From Watersipora subatra (Eukaryota > Bryozoa > Gymnolaemata > Cheilostomatida > Watersiporidae), in the NCBI RefSeq assembly GCF_963576615.1, contig NC_088717.1:1203001-1267000 (forward strand): 64,000 bases of DNA. The letters run 5' to 3'. Below, piece by piece: positions 1 through 12,490 of the stretch. The notes under the pieces are model-generated. The model did no database searches, was not told the origin of the DNA, and saw only the letters and a list, made by a program, of their open reading frames with translations. Numbering within the stretch: the stretch's first letter is position 1; every line of letters starts with the position of its first letter. The position numbers were made by a program, and so were the translations under genes.

Positions 1-1137
1 CCATTTTGATTCGAGTGCAAATTGATAAAGATGTTCACAGCCAACGCTGAGCATTGCAAAATTTTAATTTCTTTTATCAATTTTTCTTCGCAATGACCAG
101 CCCTGCCAGACAGATGTTTCGTGTTTTGGAGGTTCCACAAATCACGAATCAATTGATTTCGGCTGAATATCTATTAAGGGATAGTCTCAGTTTAGGTGAT
201 TATTTCAGTTTGACAGTTTGTAGCTATTGTAGCAGCTATTGTAATAGCAATAGCTCGTCTGACTCATAACATGCTCATGTAAGGAACGGAAGGGGCTTAA
301 AATGTCTTCGAGCTCATTTTGTAACACACTTGCAAGTTTTTTCATTCCATCAGCTGATGTAAAATTTTATGATAATTATTTTGGTACTAAAATCTTTTTA
401 ATTGACCTTGCTGTTCAAAAATTATGGCAACTTATATGCGCTATTGCCAAATATTAGGTTTTACCGAATATTTAATAATGTTCTGGTAAAAAAATTAATT
501 TGGTAACGAAAGAGTTAGAGAATGTTTATTTCATTAAGCCAGCACTTGTTACTGCATGCTAGTTTACATTTACATGCTATTGATATGCATTAAACTCTGT
601 AGCCATGGTTACAAACAGATCATCACAAGCGCAAATGTTCAAATGTCTAGAATTTATGCTAATCACACAGAGTTGTATCAACTATGTCCTTGTTGCTTGA
701 AATCACACCAGGCTGTCTCGATGGATTTTGACCTTGATATGACCTTGATATGTGAAATGCTCATTCTAAATTTCAGCAGTAAAAACTGAAGGAACACAAA
801 TAGAAAAGGATACATTTGTAGATGAATTGAACGGAACAAATACAGGAAAACATTTGCTCAGAAAGACAAACTAAGGTATATTTTATGCTGCTCAACGGTT
901 GAGTGCATGATATACATAAACTTAGAAGCATATGTTTTTAAGGAACAAAGACCTGCAAGAAAAGCAAAGCATACTTATGATGTAATAAATCAGACTTAGT
1001 CGTAACTCCGAAACACAATTCAAACAACTTTGGTTAAGGTCTTTCTTAGCAAGCTTCTAGCCGACATTAAGATGTCAATGTCTATGACTAGTATGTCTCT
1101 CAAGATCAGAAATTAAAACACTGGAGCTGTAACTAAC

Positions 1138-4100
1138 CTTTGCCATTCCAATGGAGCTAGCATTCAGCTCTGGCAGCCCATGGTTGGTTTTGTCCCCCCT
1201 CTCCCAAATACCATAGTCCTAGAATAACATAAAAGTCAATATTTGCAACTCAATTTCAACTATAACGATATGGGAATAGAGAAAGACAGTCTATTTGAAG
1301 CTGTCATGAATTTGCTGTTTTCCAGCTAGTTACTACTGAAAACCTCACAGCTACAGTATAATTGAGCACCCATCATTTATTAGGGAGTTATGCTTTCTAG
1401 AAAACAATTGCTCATATAAAAACACATTTTGGCTGCACGCATTTAAATTAAAAAAGCCATTCCTAAATAAACTGTAAACTAGAATTACAAGGATTAATTT
1501 GTGTATTTTATGTAAGTTTACAGTGGCCACATTAGGTAAGGAAACCGGTTATCAGACAATGTGTTACTTAATGTACAAGCTGACAATATACAAAGCTAGA
1601 GAAACTTACGGGAATACGATATGCGGATTCTATGTAAAAGACGAGATTTTGTATGAAAGCAACCTCATCCATTGTATAGATGATTCCCACGCCTACAAGT
1701 AAACCCTAGCGACATAAATAATCATGACATGGTTAGCGTGTCTGACTTAGTGAGGCAACCAGAAACTCAGAAAAATAAAGAATACTGCTTACTAAACCCT
1801 GCAGCCGTATATACATCTTGCATGTATGCGAGTGATGTTACACATTGTTGATTTAATAGAGCCACTGCTGTGGTATTAACTAGCAACAGACATCCAGAAT
1901 GAAAATTCTAGATTAAAAGAAATTATTGTTATATATGTATGTTATAATATAGTCATATTTGTTTTTTTTGCGCAATTTGAAATTGTTGATATCACACAGT
2001 GATGTTGAGCACTTTGTTTTTGATTTGTAACCTTTCTTGCTATTCTTATCGTTCATTGCTATTTTTTATCCGTTGCGCAAATTGTAGCTCAGTTGTTGTT
2101 GATACGTATAACAATAAACAACTAATCACACTATTTAGATAAATATATCAAACTATGTTGTCAGTCAGCGTGTAAAAATATATTTACATTTCTGAGCTTT
2201 CACTGTAATCAGGTGAATGCCCTACATTGCATGGGTAATAATAAAGTTTTTGCACAGACAATTTGTTTTTAATCAACATATGTAATGTTTACCATTCTAA
2301 CTTTGAAATGAAGGCGTTTGTTTAATTCTGTGTGTGACAGGCCAATACATAATTCAAATATTAAAAAGCTCGAGGTAGAGCTAAAACAGATTGTCGAAAA
2401 ACATTTCTTACTTCTTATGCTACACATTCATTCAAGATTTAAAACATCTTATAAACAGTGGCAGGTAATCTAGTTGCCATTGGCTAAGTTACTTTAACCA
2501 ATGAATTTGTGTAACTTAAGTTAGTCTAAATCTTTACTATAATAAGAGCCGTGTCCGTGCTTCTGTCTGGACATTAAAAAATTGCACCTCACCGAAATCA
2601 ACCTAGGAATCAAACTGAGAATATTGGTGTATGCGGATGTGAAGCCAAGCTCACTACCACTAGGTCACACAGCCAGCTTGCCACAGCTTAGAATAATTGT
2701 ACACATAATCGTTACGCATCATGATCTCTCACACCATCATGATCTTCAAGCAAGATAGAATAAACAACTATTTCATAGTATGATATGGTAGTGGCATGGT
2801 GCAATGGTTAGTGCATCTGTCTGCAAAACCAAAGTCTCCGAGTTCAATTACAATGTGAAGCGGTTTTTCCCGTTCCTATGACTTTATCGCTATAACTGGA
2901 CATACGGACGACAGACCAACAAACAAGCATTTAGATTTATGTATAGATACTACTGAATACGTGGTGTTGCATGGGTAATAAAAGAATTTGTGCACAAAAC
3001 ATTTATGTGTCATCAAAATTTATCATCTAACTTTTAAATGAATGTGTTTTTCTATTTCCGTGTGTGTTATAAGTTTACTTAAGTTTATGCAATACATGTT
3101 TATAGCATTTTGGGGAAGTCTGGGCACGTATTTTCCCTTTAGTAGTTCAAACACGCTAGCTGAAGCGTGAAGTGTGTGTTTTTTAACCCATCAACATGAA
3201 AGATTGGCAGGGGAAATAAGTATATACACAATCAGTCCGCAGTACGGCAGAGTGGTGGTGTGGTGTGATGGTCAGCGTGCCTGTCTACAAAACCAGAGTT
3301 CCGAGTTTAACTCCAGTGTGATGCGGTTTTTCGTTAGCATGCTTTGATTGCTGTAACTGGATATACGGATGACAGACCAACAAACAAACACTGAAATTTA
3401 TATAGATGTATTAGACATACGCAGCATGAATCTTCCTTCTAGCAACAACACGACTGCAAGTGAGCGCGCTGTTACCTAAACTCACCACTCGCTGTTATTT
3501 GAGCTAGCATGAGAAGGTAAATGCTAGTAGCGTCTATCTGAAGGTGTCCCCAGCCGCTATCAGACACAACAGTACGATGGTCAAGACTTGAATACTTGGC
3601 ATGCAAGGAGCACTTGGGTGATGGGGTCGACTTGAACTGCTCAACTTTGTCGACTTGCCTCATCATACAGACCAGCAGGCCTCGCATCAGCTTCACCACT
3701 GACTAGAATATCACATTCCATCTGGTGATAAATTAGTAAACTAAAACTTAATTTTCTTGTTCCAAGTTATAAATGTACAGAATAATCTTAACATGAAATT
3801 GGACAGAGTGAGACTACATTCAGAGCAGGAAATGAATGCTAAGTGTCCTTTGAAAATTCTTATTCTCGCATTGGCCTTCTCAACAGTTTGCTGAGTGACC
3901 ACTTTTATGGATTTATATCGCATTTTTACTTGATGACATCAGTGTTCAGAAAATCTGCAACCCATTCAGATGGCAATAAGTCTTAAAATCTTAAAACTAC
4001 TGACATGATGACACTCAAGTTAAATAGACACTTCAAAATAATTCCTAAGCTGTTTAAACCCCTTAAAATATGAGAATAACATTTGAGTGTGAGATAACAA

Positions 4101-5072
4101 GGCATGACCAATTATATGGTGAAATGACCGTGCATGACCAATCATATGGTGAGATAACAGTGCTTGCACAACCGTATGATGAGATAGTAGTACTTGACCA
4201 ATCAAATGCATGGAATGACAGTGCATGACCAATCATATGGTGAGATAACAGTGCATGACCAATCATAGGGTAAAACAACAGCGCATGACCAATTACATGA
4301 TGAGATAGTAGTATTTGACCAATCAAATGCATGAAATGACAGTGCATGACCAATCATATGGTGAGATAACAGCGCTTGACAAAGCAAATACATGGGATGA
4401 CCGAGCTAGATCAACCAAATCACGACATAACAGTGCTGAACCAGTCAAATGTTAGCTTTGAATATATTAACTAAAAGTGAACAAAGCTATTGAATGCCAT
4501 TATGCAGCAGTTTGTGATGTTGATCTTGTTAAGGTCTTCTGCAACTTAAAATCAATGTTTAACCGCTGACTTGAAATTTTTAGCATTAAATAGATATTCG
4601 ACACAAAGGGAGGAGGTTCATTTAACGGCGAAGTTGCTCAACGTCGGTGTATTTATAAACATAACCCTGCCATTAGGCAACGACGATTTGAACATTTGTT
4701 TCGGCCCTATGCGTAACATCCTGCAGTGACTGTTGAAAAGTTTTTGTACTGTAGATCAAATAAAACAAGTTACAGAGTATTCTTGGGAAGCATTCACTCC
4801 AGGATATAATGGTTCTAAAAGACCGAAAAAAATCTGAAAAGGAATCAACTCTGAAAGTAAAAGTGTGACTTTACTACTGCCTGGTTGCTTGACAATAAAC
4901 ATAACATAAGAACCTTTTCCAGTTCATAAGCATTGACTCTATCTTCATCGACATCAGCTGTCTTGCGGTACGCCAGACTGAGCGCCCATACTGAGCAGAT
5001 AGAATAGACATTGTCCCTCACCCATGCATCATTGTTCTCATCTGAGGAAGCAATCAATCCAGTTATGGGATT
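1138..5072 (-). CDS. PHKA: Phosphorylase b kinase regulatory subunit alpha, N-terminal exons (gene continues off the left edge)
   Basis: Alpha subunit of phosphorylase kinase, the regulatory calmodulin-linked partner of the kinase that activates glycogen phosphorylase. Four consecutive exons are visible on the minus strand with matching phases: 4914-5072 ([21 protein letters not shown]), 3486-3702 ([31 protein letters not shown]), 1610-1692 ([19 protein letters not shown]) and 1138-1218 ([23 protein letters not shown]). All four have consensus acceptors and donors on the minus strand (for example GTGAGT after 3486 and GTAAG after 1610). The order and spacing match the N-terminal glucoamylase-like (GH15) domain of PHKA. 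The WERGDKTN and [13 protein letters not shown] segments fit alpha better than beta. The remaining roughly 1,000 residues would lie left of position 1. The ORF is open upstream of 5072 to about 5378, but no family match is seen there, so I treat it as intron read-through. A candidate start exon is listed separately. Confidence 0.92.
2540..2677 (-). repeat. tRNA-derived SINE, copy A
   Basis: Read on the minus strand this has a tRNA-like head: an A-box-like GACCTAGTGGTAG and, about 40 bases on, a B-box-like AGTTTGATTCC. It is followed by a tail with AGACAGAAGCACGGAC. It lies in the PHKA intron between 1692 and 3486, opposite in orientation to copies B and C. Confidence 0.6.
2791..2951 (+). repeat. 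tRNA-derived SINE, copy B
   Basis: Starts GTGGCATGGTGCAATGG (A-box-like), has GAGTTCAATTAC (B-box-like), and ends in a tail with CGGACGACAGACCAACAAAC and a TATAGATA run. It is clearly related to copy C at 3252. A roughly 120-bp segment after it (near 2968, starting GCATGGGTAATA) is similar to one near 2228. Confidence 0.7.
3252..3410 (+). repeat. tRNA-derived SINE, copy C
   Basis: Same family as the copy at 2791: tRNA-like head, GAGTTTAACTCC B-box, and tail GGATGACAGACCAACAAAC followed by ATTTATATAGATG. It lies in a PHKA intron. Confidence 0.7.
4080..4450. repeat. About 30-bp minisatellite in a PHKA intron
   Basis: Roughly a dozen degenerate units such as GCATGACCAATCATATGG followed by TGAGATAACAGT. 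The unit length is 30-31 bp, and overlapping minus-strand open frames here ([11 protein letters not shown]-like) are products of the repeat. It sits between the PHKA exons at 3702 and 4914. Confidence 0.9.
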
Positions 5073-5379
5073 CTGAAAAAAATGAAAAAATTTAGAACTT
5101 TGAAACGACAAGTATTTCTCTTCTTCAATAAAAAATTGATGAGACAAGATGAGACGTACCAGAAGATACCCAGTAAAATCTAAACAGAAGAATTCTTTAT
5201 TGAGACAATGATCATTAGCAAACAGGCGAACAGCATGTAAAGAGAAGACGGGTAAGCCATTGCTACTACCTGATATTTCAAGATTGTCTGATAAGTGAGA
5301 CGATGCAACAAATCTAGACGCACGCCAGAATTGCTTCTGCTTCTCATATTGCTCTAAATTAGTTCCCTGGCTTCGCAAA

Positions 5380-7380
5380 ACCTACAAGAGAAAACAATTT
5401 TGGGCAAAACTGCAACAATAATAAAACTGTATCAATTAAATGAGTCAACAGGTTTTTACAAAATTAATAGCACTATCTGATGTCTGTCAAGGGTCAAGCA
5501 GATGTCAAACAAAAACAAGAAAACTTAGAGAGCCAAAAGCAGAAGTAAAAACAAATATCATGACTTCAAAGGACTAGTACAAGAACTAGTAAAAGAAGAT
5601 CAACTGGTTGTCTGTTTTTAAAATGAGCCGAGGGTGTGCTATCTCATAAACTCATAATCTGCAAATCAGACACTTAAAGCTAGCTGATCAAAGCTATTTC
5701 TGATTCAATCAACAAAATTAAATTTTATACATTATTCTGCTTTTAGCTGAATGATTGTGTTTATAGTTTATACTAATGACTGCATTTGGTAGAACTGCCA
5801 ACGTTACAGCTCATTATATAGTCTAATGGAATTACCAATGACTAATGGGCAATGTTGCTACGGATGAAATCGTTTGTAGGAGTAATCTTTTTAAAAACTT
5901 CATGTCACTCTCACCGTTTGAAAATAAATGTTTGGATGTAGAAAAATCTCACATTTGATTGACATGATGCAATTCCATGATATAAGGCAGCAGCGAAAAC
6001 TTTAGCAAAATGTGACAGAAGCCAAAACCCTCATGAATAAACATGTTGCTGGGATCCTTGCTTTTTTGGGCAAAGGGGTTGGTGATTAAAATAACAATAT
6101 GGATTTTTACTGGGTTCTAATGGAGAAATTAGTGGGCTTTTTTTTATCAAATATTAAATTTTATAATAATTAAAAATTTTTTTTTATTAATTTAGGATTT
6201 CATTGATAATATAACAACATAACATACTAGCTAATATTTTATGTGCAAAACTAATTACCTAGTTGTTATAGATTCCTAGAATGTAATAGTTCCACTCGCT
6301 AGTCTTAATGACATAATGCTGATTATTTGATATTTCCTCATCAATGTATAAAGGAAACCATTTTAAACGCTCTATGATTGATGTCTGACTTTTGCTTTAT
6401 AAAAAATAAAAAACATATAAAAATGAGAAAACCTCCAGCCTGACTAGCCTCTGCTCCACACAGTGAATCAATGTATAAAATGAAGCTAGAGAACCTTTGC
6501 CACTGTGTAGGGTATTCAGCAAGCCCATCCATGGATATGCGCTGACAATGGCTGCTTTGTTATGAATTGAGAACCCGAGTATCACGGCCATATAATTTAA
6601 AGATGAAGGCACTTTTCATGAATAAACTATCAAAGATCTCGAACGACGACGGCTGCTAACTTGGCTACATTCATAATCTTTCAGAAAACAAATCTGAAAC
6701 AGTAATACTAGCTGGTAACTCTAGCTCTGGCTGCAGTCTAGCTCTCCGCCACTAACATCGGGGGCTTCCCAAGGCTCAGCACCAGGCTAAGTCTGATCTA
6801 AGTCTATGGTATACTAATGTACCAGACTGTGAAGTATCTAGATGATGAGAGGTTCTCGGGCTAATTTAGACTGGCTAATTATCTGGGCAAACACATGGGA
6901 TGCTAAAAGTATGAAAACATTGCATTTTTTCACACAGAAAGCGGCATGGCACTTGCACACACAGATAAATATTTTAGAGAAATCTCACAGTCAGACCTCA
7001 AATTCAGCACACCCCATGTAGACAGAGTGCGCTGCAACAAAAGACAAAATGGAATGGCAAAATAAACTCTGCCACACAATAGAGAAAGTAAAATTAATAG
7101 CATACAAGTCCCTGTGCCTTCCCACGTGAAATCTGCAGCGTGTGCAATAAATCTAACCTCAAATAAAAAAAGTAAAATCGTTAAAATGACATAAAACCCT
7201 ACAGGGCGCTTTCTCCTAAAAGGAGAAGAGGTGTGTCAAACACTAAGGAGAAGCTCAAACTCCAAGATAAACATACTGCACCAGAAACTATCAAATGAGA
7301 ATGCGCATCCTACACTCTCACAATAAAACAAACATGAACGTCTGTTCATGTGAGGGTGCAATTTTCAGTGGCTATTTTAA
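5380..7380. other. No gene recognised
   Basis: AT-rich sequence, probably within the long first intron of PHKA if the start exon at 8267 is right. It contains short open frames around 6341-6612 on the minus strand with no recognisable domain and no splice-consistent extension. I see no RNA gene or clear repeat. Confidence 0.4.
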
Positions 7381-7381
7381 T

Positions 7382-8738
7382 CTTTTGTCATTAGTAGGCC
7401 TATTACTGTTTCAGAAATTGTTAACTGTGTATTTCAATTGTTGGACTTGTAGTATAAAGAAATATCTTTTACTGGTAAATATCAGAACTGCTAATAATAG
7501 CTTAACACCTCCAGTAATACCTAAACCAGAAATAATCAACTTAGTCCACACAGCCTGAGCGAGTGCACAAACTAAACATAGTCAAAATAGAACAAAATGA
7601 CAAGCAAATTCAACAGTGATGCATGCGTGGATTCAGATTAACTGCGTATAACACGATTTTCCTCTAATTCCCCATGAAAAAGTTACACGTGATGGTAATA
7701 AAACCGCTTTAGTTTGCAAAAAGTGGACCTTTTCGTGCAAAACCACCAGGTTTTAGAATATGACAATCGTGCCTCTCCGTCCAGATTGCTACGCTTTCTC
7801 GTTGATGATAAAACAAGGTTAGCTCTATCAGCCAATTAAGACACTTCGTTGGTGTTTTTAACAAATGAAATAGTAGAGAAGTAGCAATTTAGCGATTCAA
7901 TTAATCTTCTTTTATAAAATAAATAACGACCGAAAGGACAGGAACACTGCGCACAGCTTATTGGCTTGATGAATAGCCCTAAGCGCTACTGTGACACGAT
8001 GGGCACGGCGTTTATTGTACATAATTGTAAACCATGACATTCGGTTACGGCAAGGGACGAACCGGTCAAGTTCAGCGTTTTATTAACTTTGATTGATGGA
8101 CGTCGATTTAACGTGAAACATTTTCTTTTTGCAAAAAATGATTCGAACTGTGCAATGTTGCGCTAATTTTATGAAAGAAAATGTTTTCAGTAAGTCAAAT
8201 TAATTTTACTTAACTATACAGTTCTGTACTTTACCTGCTCACGTATAATCGTTGTAAGTTCAATCATACAAAGCAATCCAAAAGCAATACCCAAAAAGGC
8301 GATCAAAAGCAAGGACCCCAAATAACCCATCTGGTTTAATAAGGTTACCAAAAATTAGGGGAAAATATAGGAAAACAAATTATATCAATCAGTTTTGAAT
8401 CCTTTCTACCCAACTAGATACATGGAAGATAGGCGTAAACACTGTTATGAGTGGTCTGGGAGAAATTATGTTATGCATAACTAATCCGAATTCACACACA
8501 ACATCAGTGTTGAAATTGCTTGTTATATTATTCTATTTTGACTATGTTTAGTTTGTGTACTTTTGCTTAGCTTGTGGGAACAAATTTGATTATTACTGGT
8601 TCAGGTACAAGTGAAGGTGTTAAGCTGTTGTAAGCAATACTGATATTTACTAGTAAAATTTAATTCTTTATTCTATAAGTGCAACAATTAAAATACACAA
8701 CTAACAAAATTCTAAACAATAATATTAATGACAAGAGG
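7382..8738. repeat. Large imperfect inverted repeat
   Basis: The left arm (7382-7621) and right arm (8502-8738) are reverse complements at roughly 80 percent by eye. Shared blocks include GTGCACAAACTAAACATAG on the left and its complement near 8545. The loop of about 880 bp has no recognised gene but contains the candidate PHKA start exon. It may be a foldback element or two opposed copies of one dispersed repeat. Confidence 0.7.
8235..8267 (-). CDS. PHKA: Candidate first coding exon of PHKA
   Basis: A short ATG-led frame, MIELTTIIREQ, ends in a CAG|GTAAAG donor in phase 0. This matches the phase of the exon starting at 5072. In known PHKA proteins a short first exon ends with residues like QQTILCHQ just before NPVTGL, so the length and character agree (TTIIREQ then NPITGL). 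The exon is too short for similarity alone to prove it. The rival model is read-through of the open frame directly upstream of 5072. Confidence 0.35.
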
Positions 8739-8824
8739 TTAAAATAGCTAATAAAAGTTACACCCTTACTCAAACGGTCGTCCATATTTGCTTGCTCGGT
8801 TCATGCGGCTGTGAGTTTGGATAG

Positions 8825-9106
8825 TCAGATGAGAGTCATGGCAGGCCTTATATATAGAGTCTCAGTAGTTGATATAAGAAAGTAGAACAGGATCAGCTGA
8901 TGATGGCGAAGGAGGCTCCGTAGGTAGGGAAATGGTAGAGGCTTTAGAGGGAAGAGAGAGGGAGGCTCCAGAGGTAGAGAAAGGATAGAGACTCCAGAGG
9001 CAAAAGGAAGAGAAAGGAAGGCTCCAGAAGCAAAGGAAGCCTCACCAGGTCCTTGAGAAGAAGAGAGGGATTGTAGATCAACCGGCAGATAAAGATACTG
9101 AGTCAT
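8825..9106. other. Purine-rich low-complexity tract
   Basis: A run of degenerate GAGGCTCCAGAGGTAGAGAAAGG-like units on the plus strand (10-25 bp periodicity, imperfect). The minus-strand open frame across it is rich in Ser, Pro and Leu and has no family resemblance, so I do not call a gene. Confidence 0.6.
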
Positions 9107-9364
9107 TGGAGCTGTTTTCTTTTATAGATGTCTGGCATGTGGGATGGCTAACCTGTGGGTGTAGGTTAAGTGTTAAGGCTCAGTGCTTTATGTCAGGTGC
9201 GTGAACATATCTTGTTTGCGTAAGTCTTCAGCTGGTGCATGTGATGTCGGCATGTAGGGTGGAGGTTGTGACTTACTTCTGGTGTCTAGGTCATGTTTGA
9301 CAGGAGTGGCAGATCTGTATGTGACTCATTGGATTTGTCTCTAATGTTTCTCTGGTAGTTTTTT

Positions 9365-10400
9365 TGCAAAGAATGCAAACAAGGACGATACTACCCATGC
9401 TGTAGTACTAGATTTTGCGAAAGCATTTGACAAAGTGCCACACAAACTGCTGATGCAAAATTTATTCACAAAGCATCAGCAACCAAATACTGATGTGGAT
9501 TCACAACTTTCTATGTAATTGGGAACAAAAAGTAGCCCTTAAAAGTCAAAGATCTCGAGAACTCCCAGTCGCATCTGGCATTTCACATCTGGCTCTGTTC
9601 TTGGCCAAACTTTATTTTCAGTTTACATCAATGATTTATCTACTCATGTTAACTGTGGTATCAGTCTATTTGTAGATAATACTGTCATTTACCAAGTGGT
9701 AAATAATCACACCGACAAACAGGTTTTTCAAGAAAACATTAATGCCTTGGAGTCCTGGGCTTCAACCTGGTGCTTGTCTTTCAATATAGAAAAATATTCT
9801 GTTCTCGCTTTCAGTCCAAAGCATACATAACCCCAGGCGAATTATACGCTATTGCATATCACTCTAGGAGTTGTGCAAAAGACCAAATACCTTAGTATCA
9901 TTTTACAATCCGACTTAAAATTTATAATTCTCATTGAAAATAAAATATTAAAGCGCCAACTTGGTATGATCAAACATACTTTGACAATGCTCTGTAGTAG
10001 GCTAAACTACTGGCCTACATAAGTCTGTGTAGACCGCATTCAGAGTATAGTGCAGCAGTGTAAGACCCATGCCAACAGTATCAAGTGTACAACATAGAAT
10101 TGGTGCAAAATACAGCTCTTCGATTAATTTCTAATGGAAGAGGAAGCATAATCAACCTTGTGTGAAGCTCTAAATCTGGAAACTCGAGCATCAAAGCGCT
10201 ACAACATTAAAAATAACCTTTTGTATAGACTTATAGGAAAGGAGGAAAGTCATTCACCTCTTATCAGTTCATATGATGAACAGATCAACAGTAAAACTGA
10301 AGACACTCCAACACACAAGAGCTAAAACTAGAGGTGACCTACTTACAATACGTGCAAAGATCTAACTTTTTATAACAGCTTTTTACCAAAGACTATTAAA
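9365..10400 (+). pseudogene. LINE reverse-transcriptase fragment (CR1/Jockey/L2-like), decayed
   Basis: Successive plus-strand frames give reverse-transcriptase motifs in the right order: VVLDFAKAFDKVPHKLL (RT domain 3), SVLGQTLFSVYINDLS, then LFVDNTVIY in place of the usual F-A-D-D box, followed by NINALESWASTWCLSFN and later IENKILKRQLGMIK and RLIGKEESHSPLISSYDE. These are typical of CR1/Jockey-type non-LTR elements. The frame changes several times, there are stops, and the second catalytic Asp of the YADD-like box reads Asn, so it cannot be active. Only the 3' half of ORF2 is present. A new LINE 5' part begins near 10,780, so these are two separate fragments. Confidence 0.85.
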
Positions 10401-10774
10401 AATTAAAAAAAATTGAAATCCAAGCTTCACATAACAAACTAGTTGCCAATATAGCAGCAACATTGTAAACAGTGCTGGATAAGAACTTAAAAACATTGAC
10501 ACGTACTCCTTGCCACAAGCTCTAGTACTAAAGAAGAAGAGTAAGCATAATAAAAACTGGAGAGGTCAAAATTCTAGGTTTGCGAGATGAGTTAGCCTTA
10601 CCTCTGTGCCCAAATATTGTGTGAAGTGTACCATAAATCCTACTTAATAAAAAGTGACACATCAGGGTTATAAAAGCTGCACTTACATAGGTGAGAACAG
10701 AAGATTTCCAATGGTGAAATCGAAGCAGATGAGGACTGCTGGACATGTTAAGAGAAGTTGCGTACCATTATAGT

Positions 10775-12490
10775 GAATGGTAAAAAAAAGACATTTCAAA
10801 ACTACTGGATAAGATGTGAGAGGTGTTCATTTTGGTATCACGGTATGTGCCAGCATCTACAAACATGAGACCCTGATGCTATTGAAAGGTTGGAGAAACA
10901 TGAATTCATGTAGTTTTGTGAAGTGTATGGTAAAGACAGAAGGGTAACAAAAAGGATGAGACTACTACATCATAGCCTGGGCATGGCTCTTGTGGGGGAT
11001 TTGGAGAGAGCCTGGGACACATAGCAACACGCGGGGAAGACAACTCTAAAAGTCGACTTCTGCAGTCACTAATATCACAATCGTTATTTCCGAAGGAGTA
11101 TCATGTGACGGTCTTTTTTATGATCTTCTCGAGTATTATGTATTATTTTTAATCTGAATTGGCAGCAAACAAACGCTGGTTAGTAAGTATGAAATGTTGG
11201 TTGCATAATAAATCAATCACGGGAGTTATATTATTTCATATGTTTAATTAATTAAGTTTTGATTTAATTGTAATCAAAAATTAAATCAATTGAATAAAAT
11301 ATTTTCACAATAACAATACAAACGAATAGCAATAGAACAACAAAAATGAATCGCACGCTGCTAGTAAAGAAAAGTTTATCTAGTAAAAAGTAATCTCAGT
11401 TTTATTTTACTCGCGAGTATTGTGATTACTCGCGACAGTTATTATGAACAACTCGGACCTACCACTGCAAAACGGTGCCATCTGAAAGCAAATACTCTTT
11501 CCGAAGCTAGTAGGAAGAACTATAAATTAGTCAAAACCTACGATAATATGTTGTAAAGCTTGAGACTGTTTTGGTCTCAGCGTGCCTATTCCTAACTTTG
11601 ATAGATGATTTTTGAATCGCTCCATTTTTTATCAGTAAATGAAATGAAACCGCAAACGTGAAAACGCAAGAGAATAGTAACCTACGATTCTTATCGTTTT
11701 GTTATCAAACGGGGTATTGCATAACTACCCAGTCTATCAAAAACATAGGGCCTTTCACTAGATCAAGTCACGTTACCGTGACGATAGGCTTTTAAACGCG
11801 CCACATCTAATACATCGTGAGATCGGAATCTATCGACACGCTTTCATTAGTATCAGTCTGAGTGTCATATGTAACATATGTCGCTCGTTTTGCCGAAGTT
11901 ATCTTACCTTTTTTTCGCTATGTGTCCCAGGCTCTCTCTCCCAATCTCCACGAGAGCCATGCCCAGGGTAACTACATCACAGCATAGTGCCATTGACAAA
12001 CTTGAAAGTATTGAAGAATACATCATGAAAACCTAGATAACCTGTATGGATGCCCAAAACAAAATGTTGAAGAGATCAGACAACTTGAAGAAGGCAAAGT
12101 CAAGCAGAATGTAGAACAGATGAAACAGCTGCTGCAGCTAGCAAACAAACAGAGAATATTGTCAAGTACCACATTGAATTCAATAAAGCAGATACCAGGA
12201 AGAACAACTCTATATTTTATGATGTGGCAAAAATGGAAGGCAAGACACTCAATAAACGTGTAAGTGAGTTTATGCAAAAAAATGCTGTAAAATCCTAAAT
12301 AAACCTGTTGCTGTCGTATGACTTGGAAAAAGGATAAGTCATATGACAGCAGACTAAGACCTATGAAAGTCGTATTAGACGGTGAATGCTGTAAGTAGAA
12401 GTTTGTGAGATGAATAAACTCAGGGAATGTAAAAAATGAGAGAATCTTATGCAAGATATGAGTCACAAAATTTAAATCGAAGAGTAGTTC
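10775..12490 (+). pseudogene. LINE ORF1-like fragment with PHD finger, split by a DNA transposon
   Basis: Before the insertion (10,780-10,940) the plus strand encodes WIRCERCSFWYHGMCQHL, the C-x2-C...W-Y-H-x2-C pattern of the PHD-like finger found in many CR1/L2 ORF1 proteins. After the insertion (from about 11,985) broken frames give KLESIEEYIMK and VEQMKQLLQLANKQ, which look like a coiled-coil segment. A further stretch to about 13,300 (TANIKIYRLKKLID, preceded by SDHYI) could be endonuclease remains. Stops and frameshifts are frequent. The domain call is moderate and the subfamily unknown. Confidence 0.55.
10973..11970. mobile_element. 998-bp non-autonomous DNA transposon with 9-bp target duplication
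   Basis: Terminal inverted repeats of about 50 bp: the left end starts TAGCCTGGGCATGGCTCT and the right end, reversed, starts TACCCTGGGCATGGCTCT; both continue to GAGCCTGGGACACATAGC. The 9-mer ACTACATCA flanks both ends exactly (10,964-10,972 and 11,971-11,979). No coding region is seen inside. A 9-bp duplication fits a Mutator-like source, but no transposase is available to confirm this. Confidence 0.85.

Noticed and set aside
2791-3410. tRNA genes suggested by A-box and B-box motifs
   Set aside because: The sequences do not fold into a cloverleaf and continue into a shared tail, as in tRNA-derived SINEs.
5073-5378. Upstream in-frame extension of the PHKA exon, with [12 protein letters not shown] resembling the known N-terminus
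   Set aside because: The resemblance is short and would need a 20-residue Phe-rich insert; a good TTTTTTCAG acceptor at 5,073 argues for splicing. Kept as an alternative only.
8825-9106. 93-codon minus-strand frame
   Set aside because: Low-complexity Ser/Pro/Leu peptide from a purine-rich tract; no domain.
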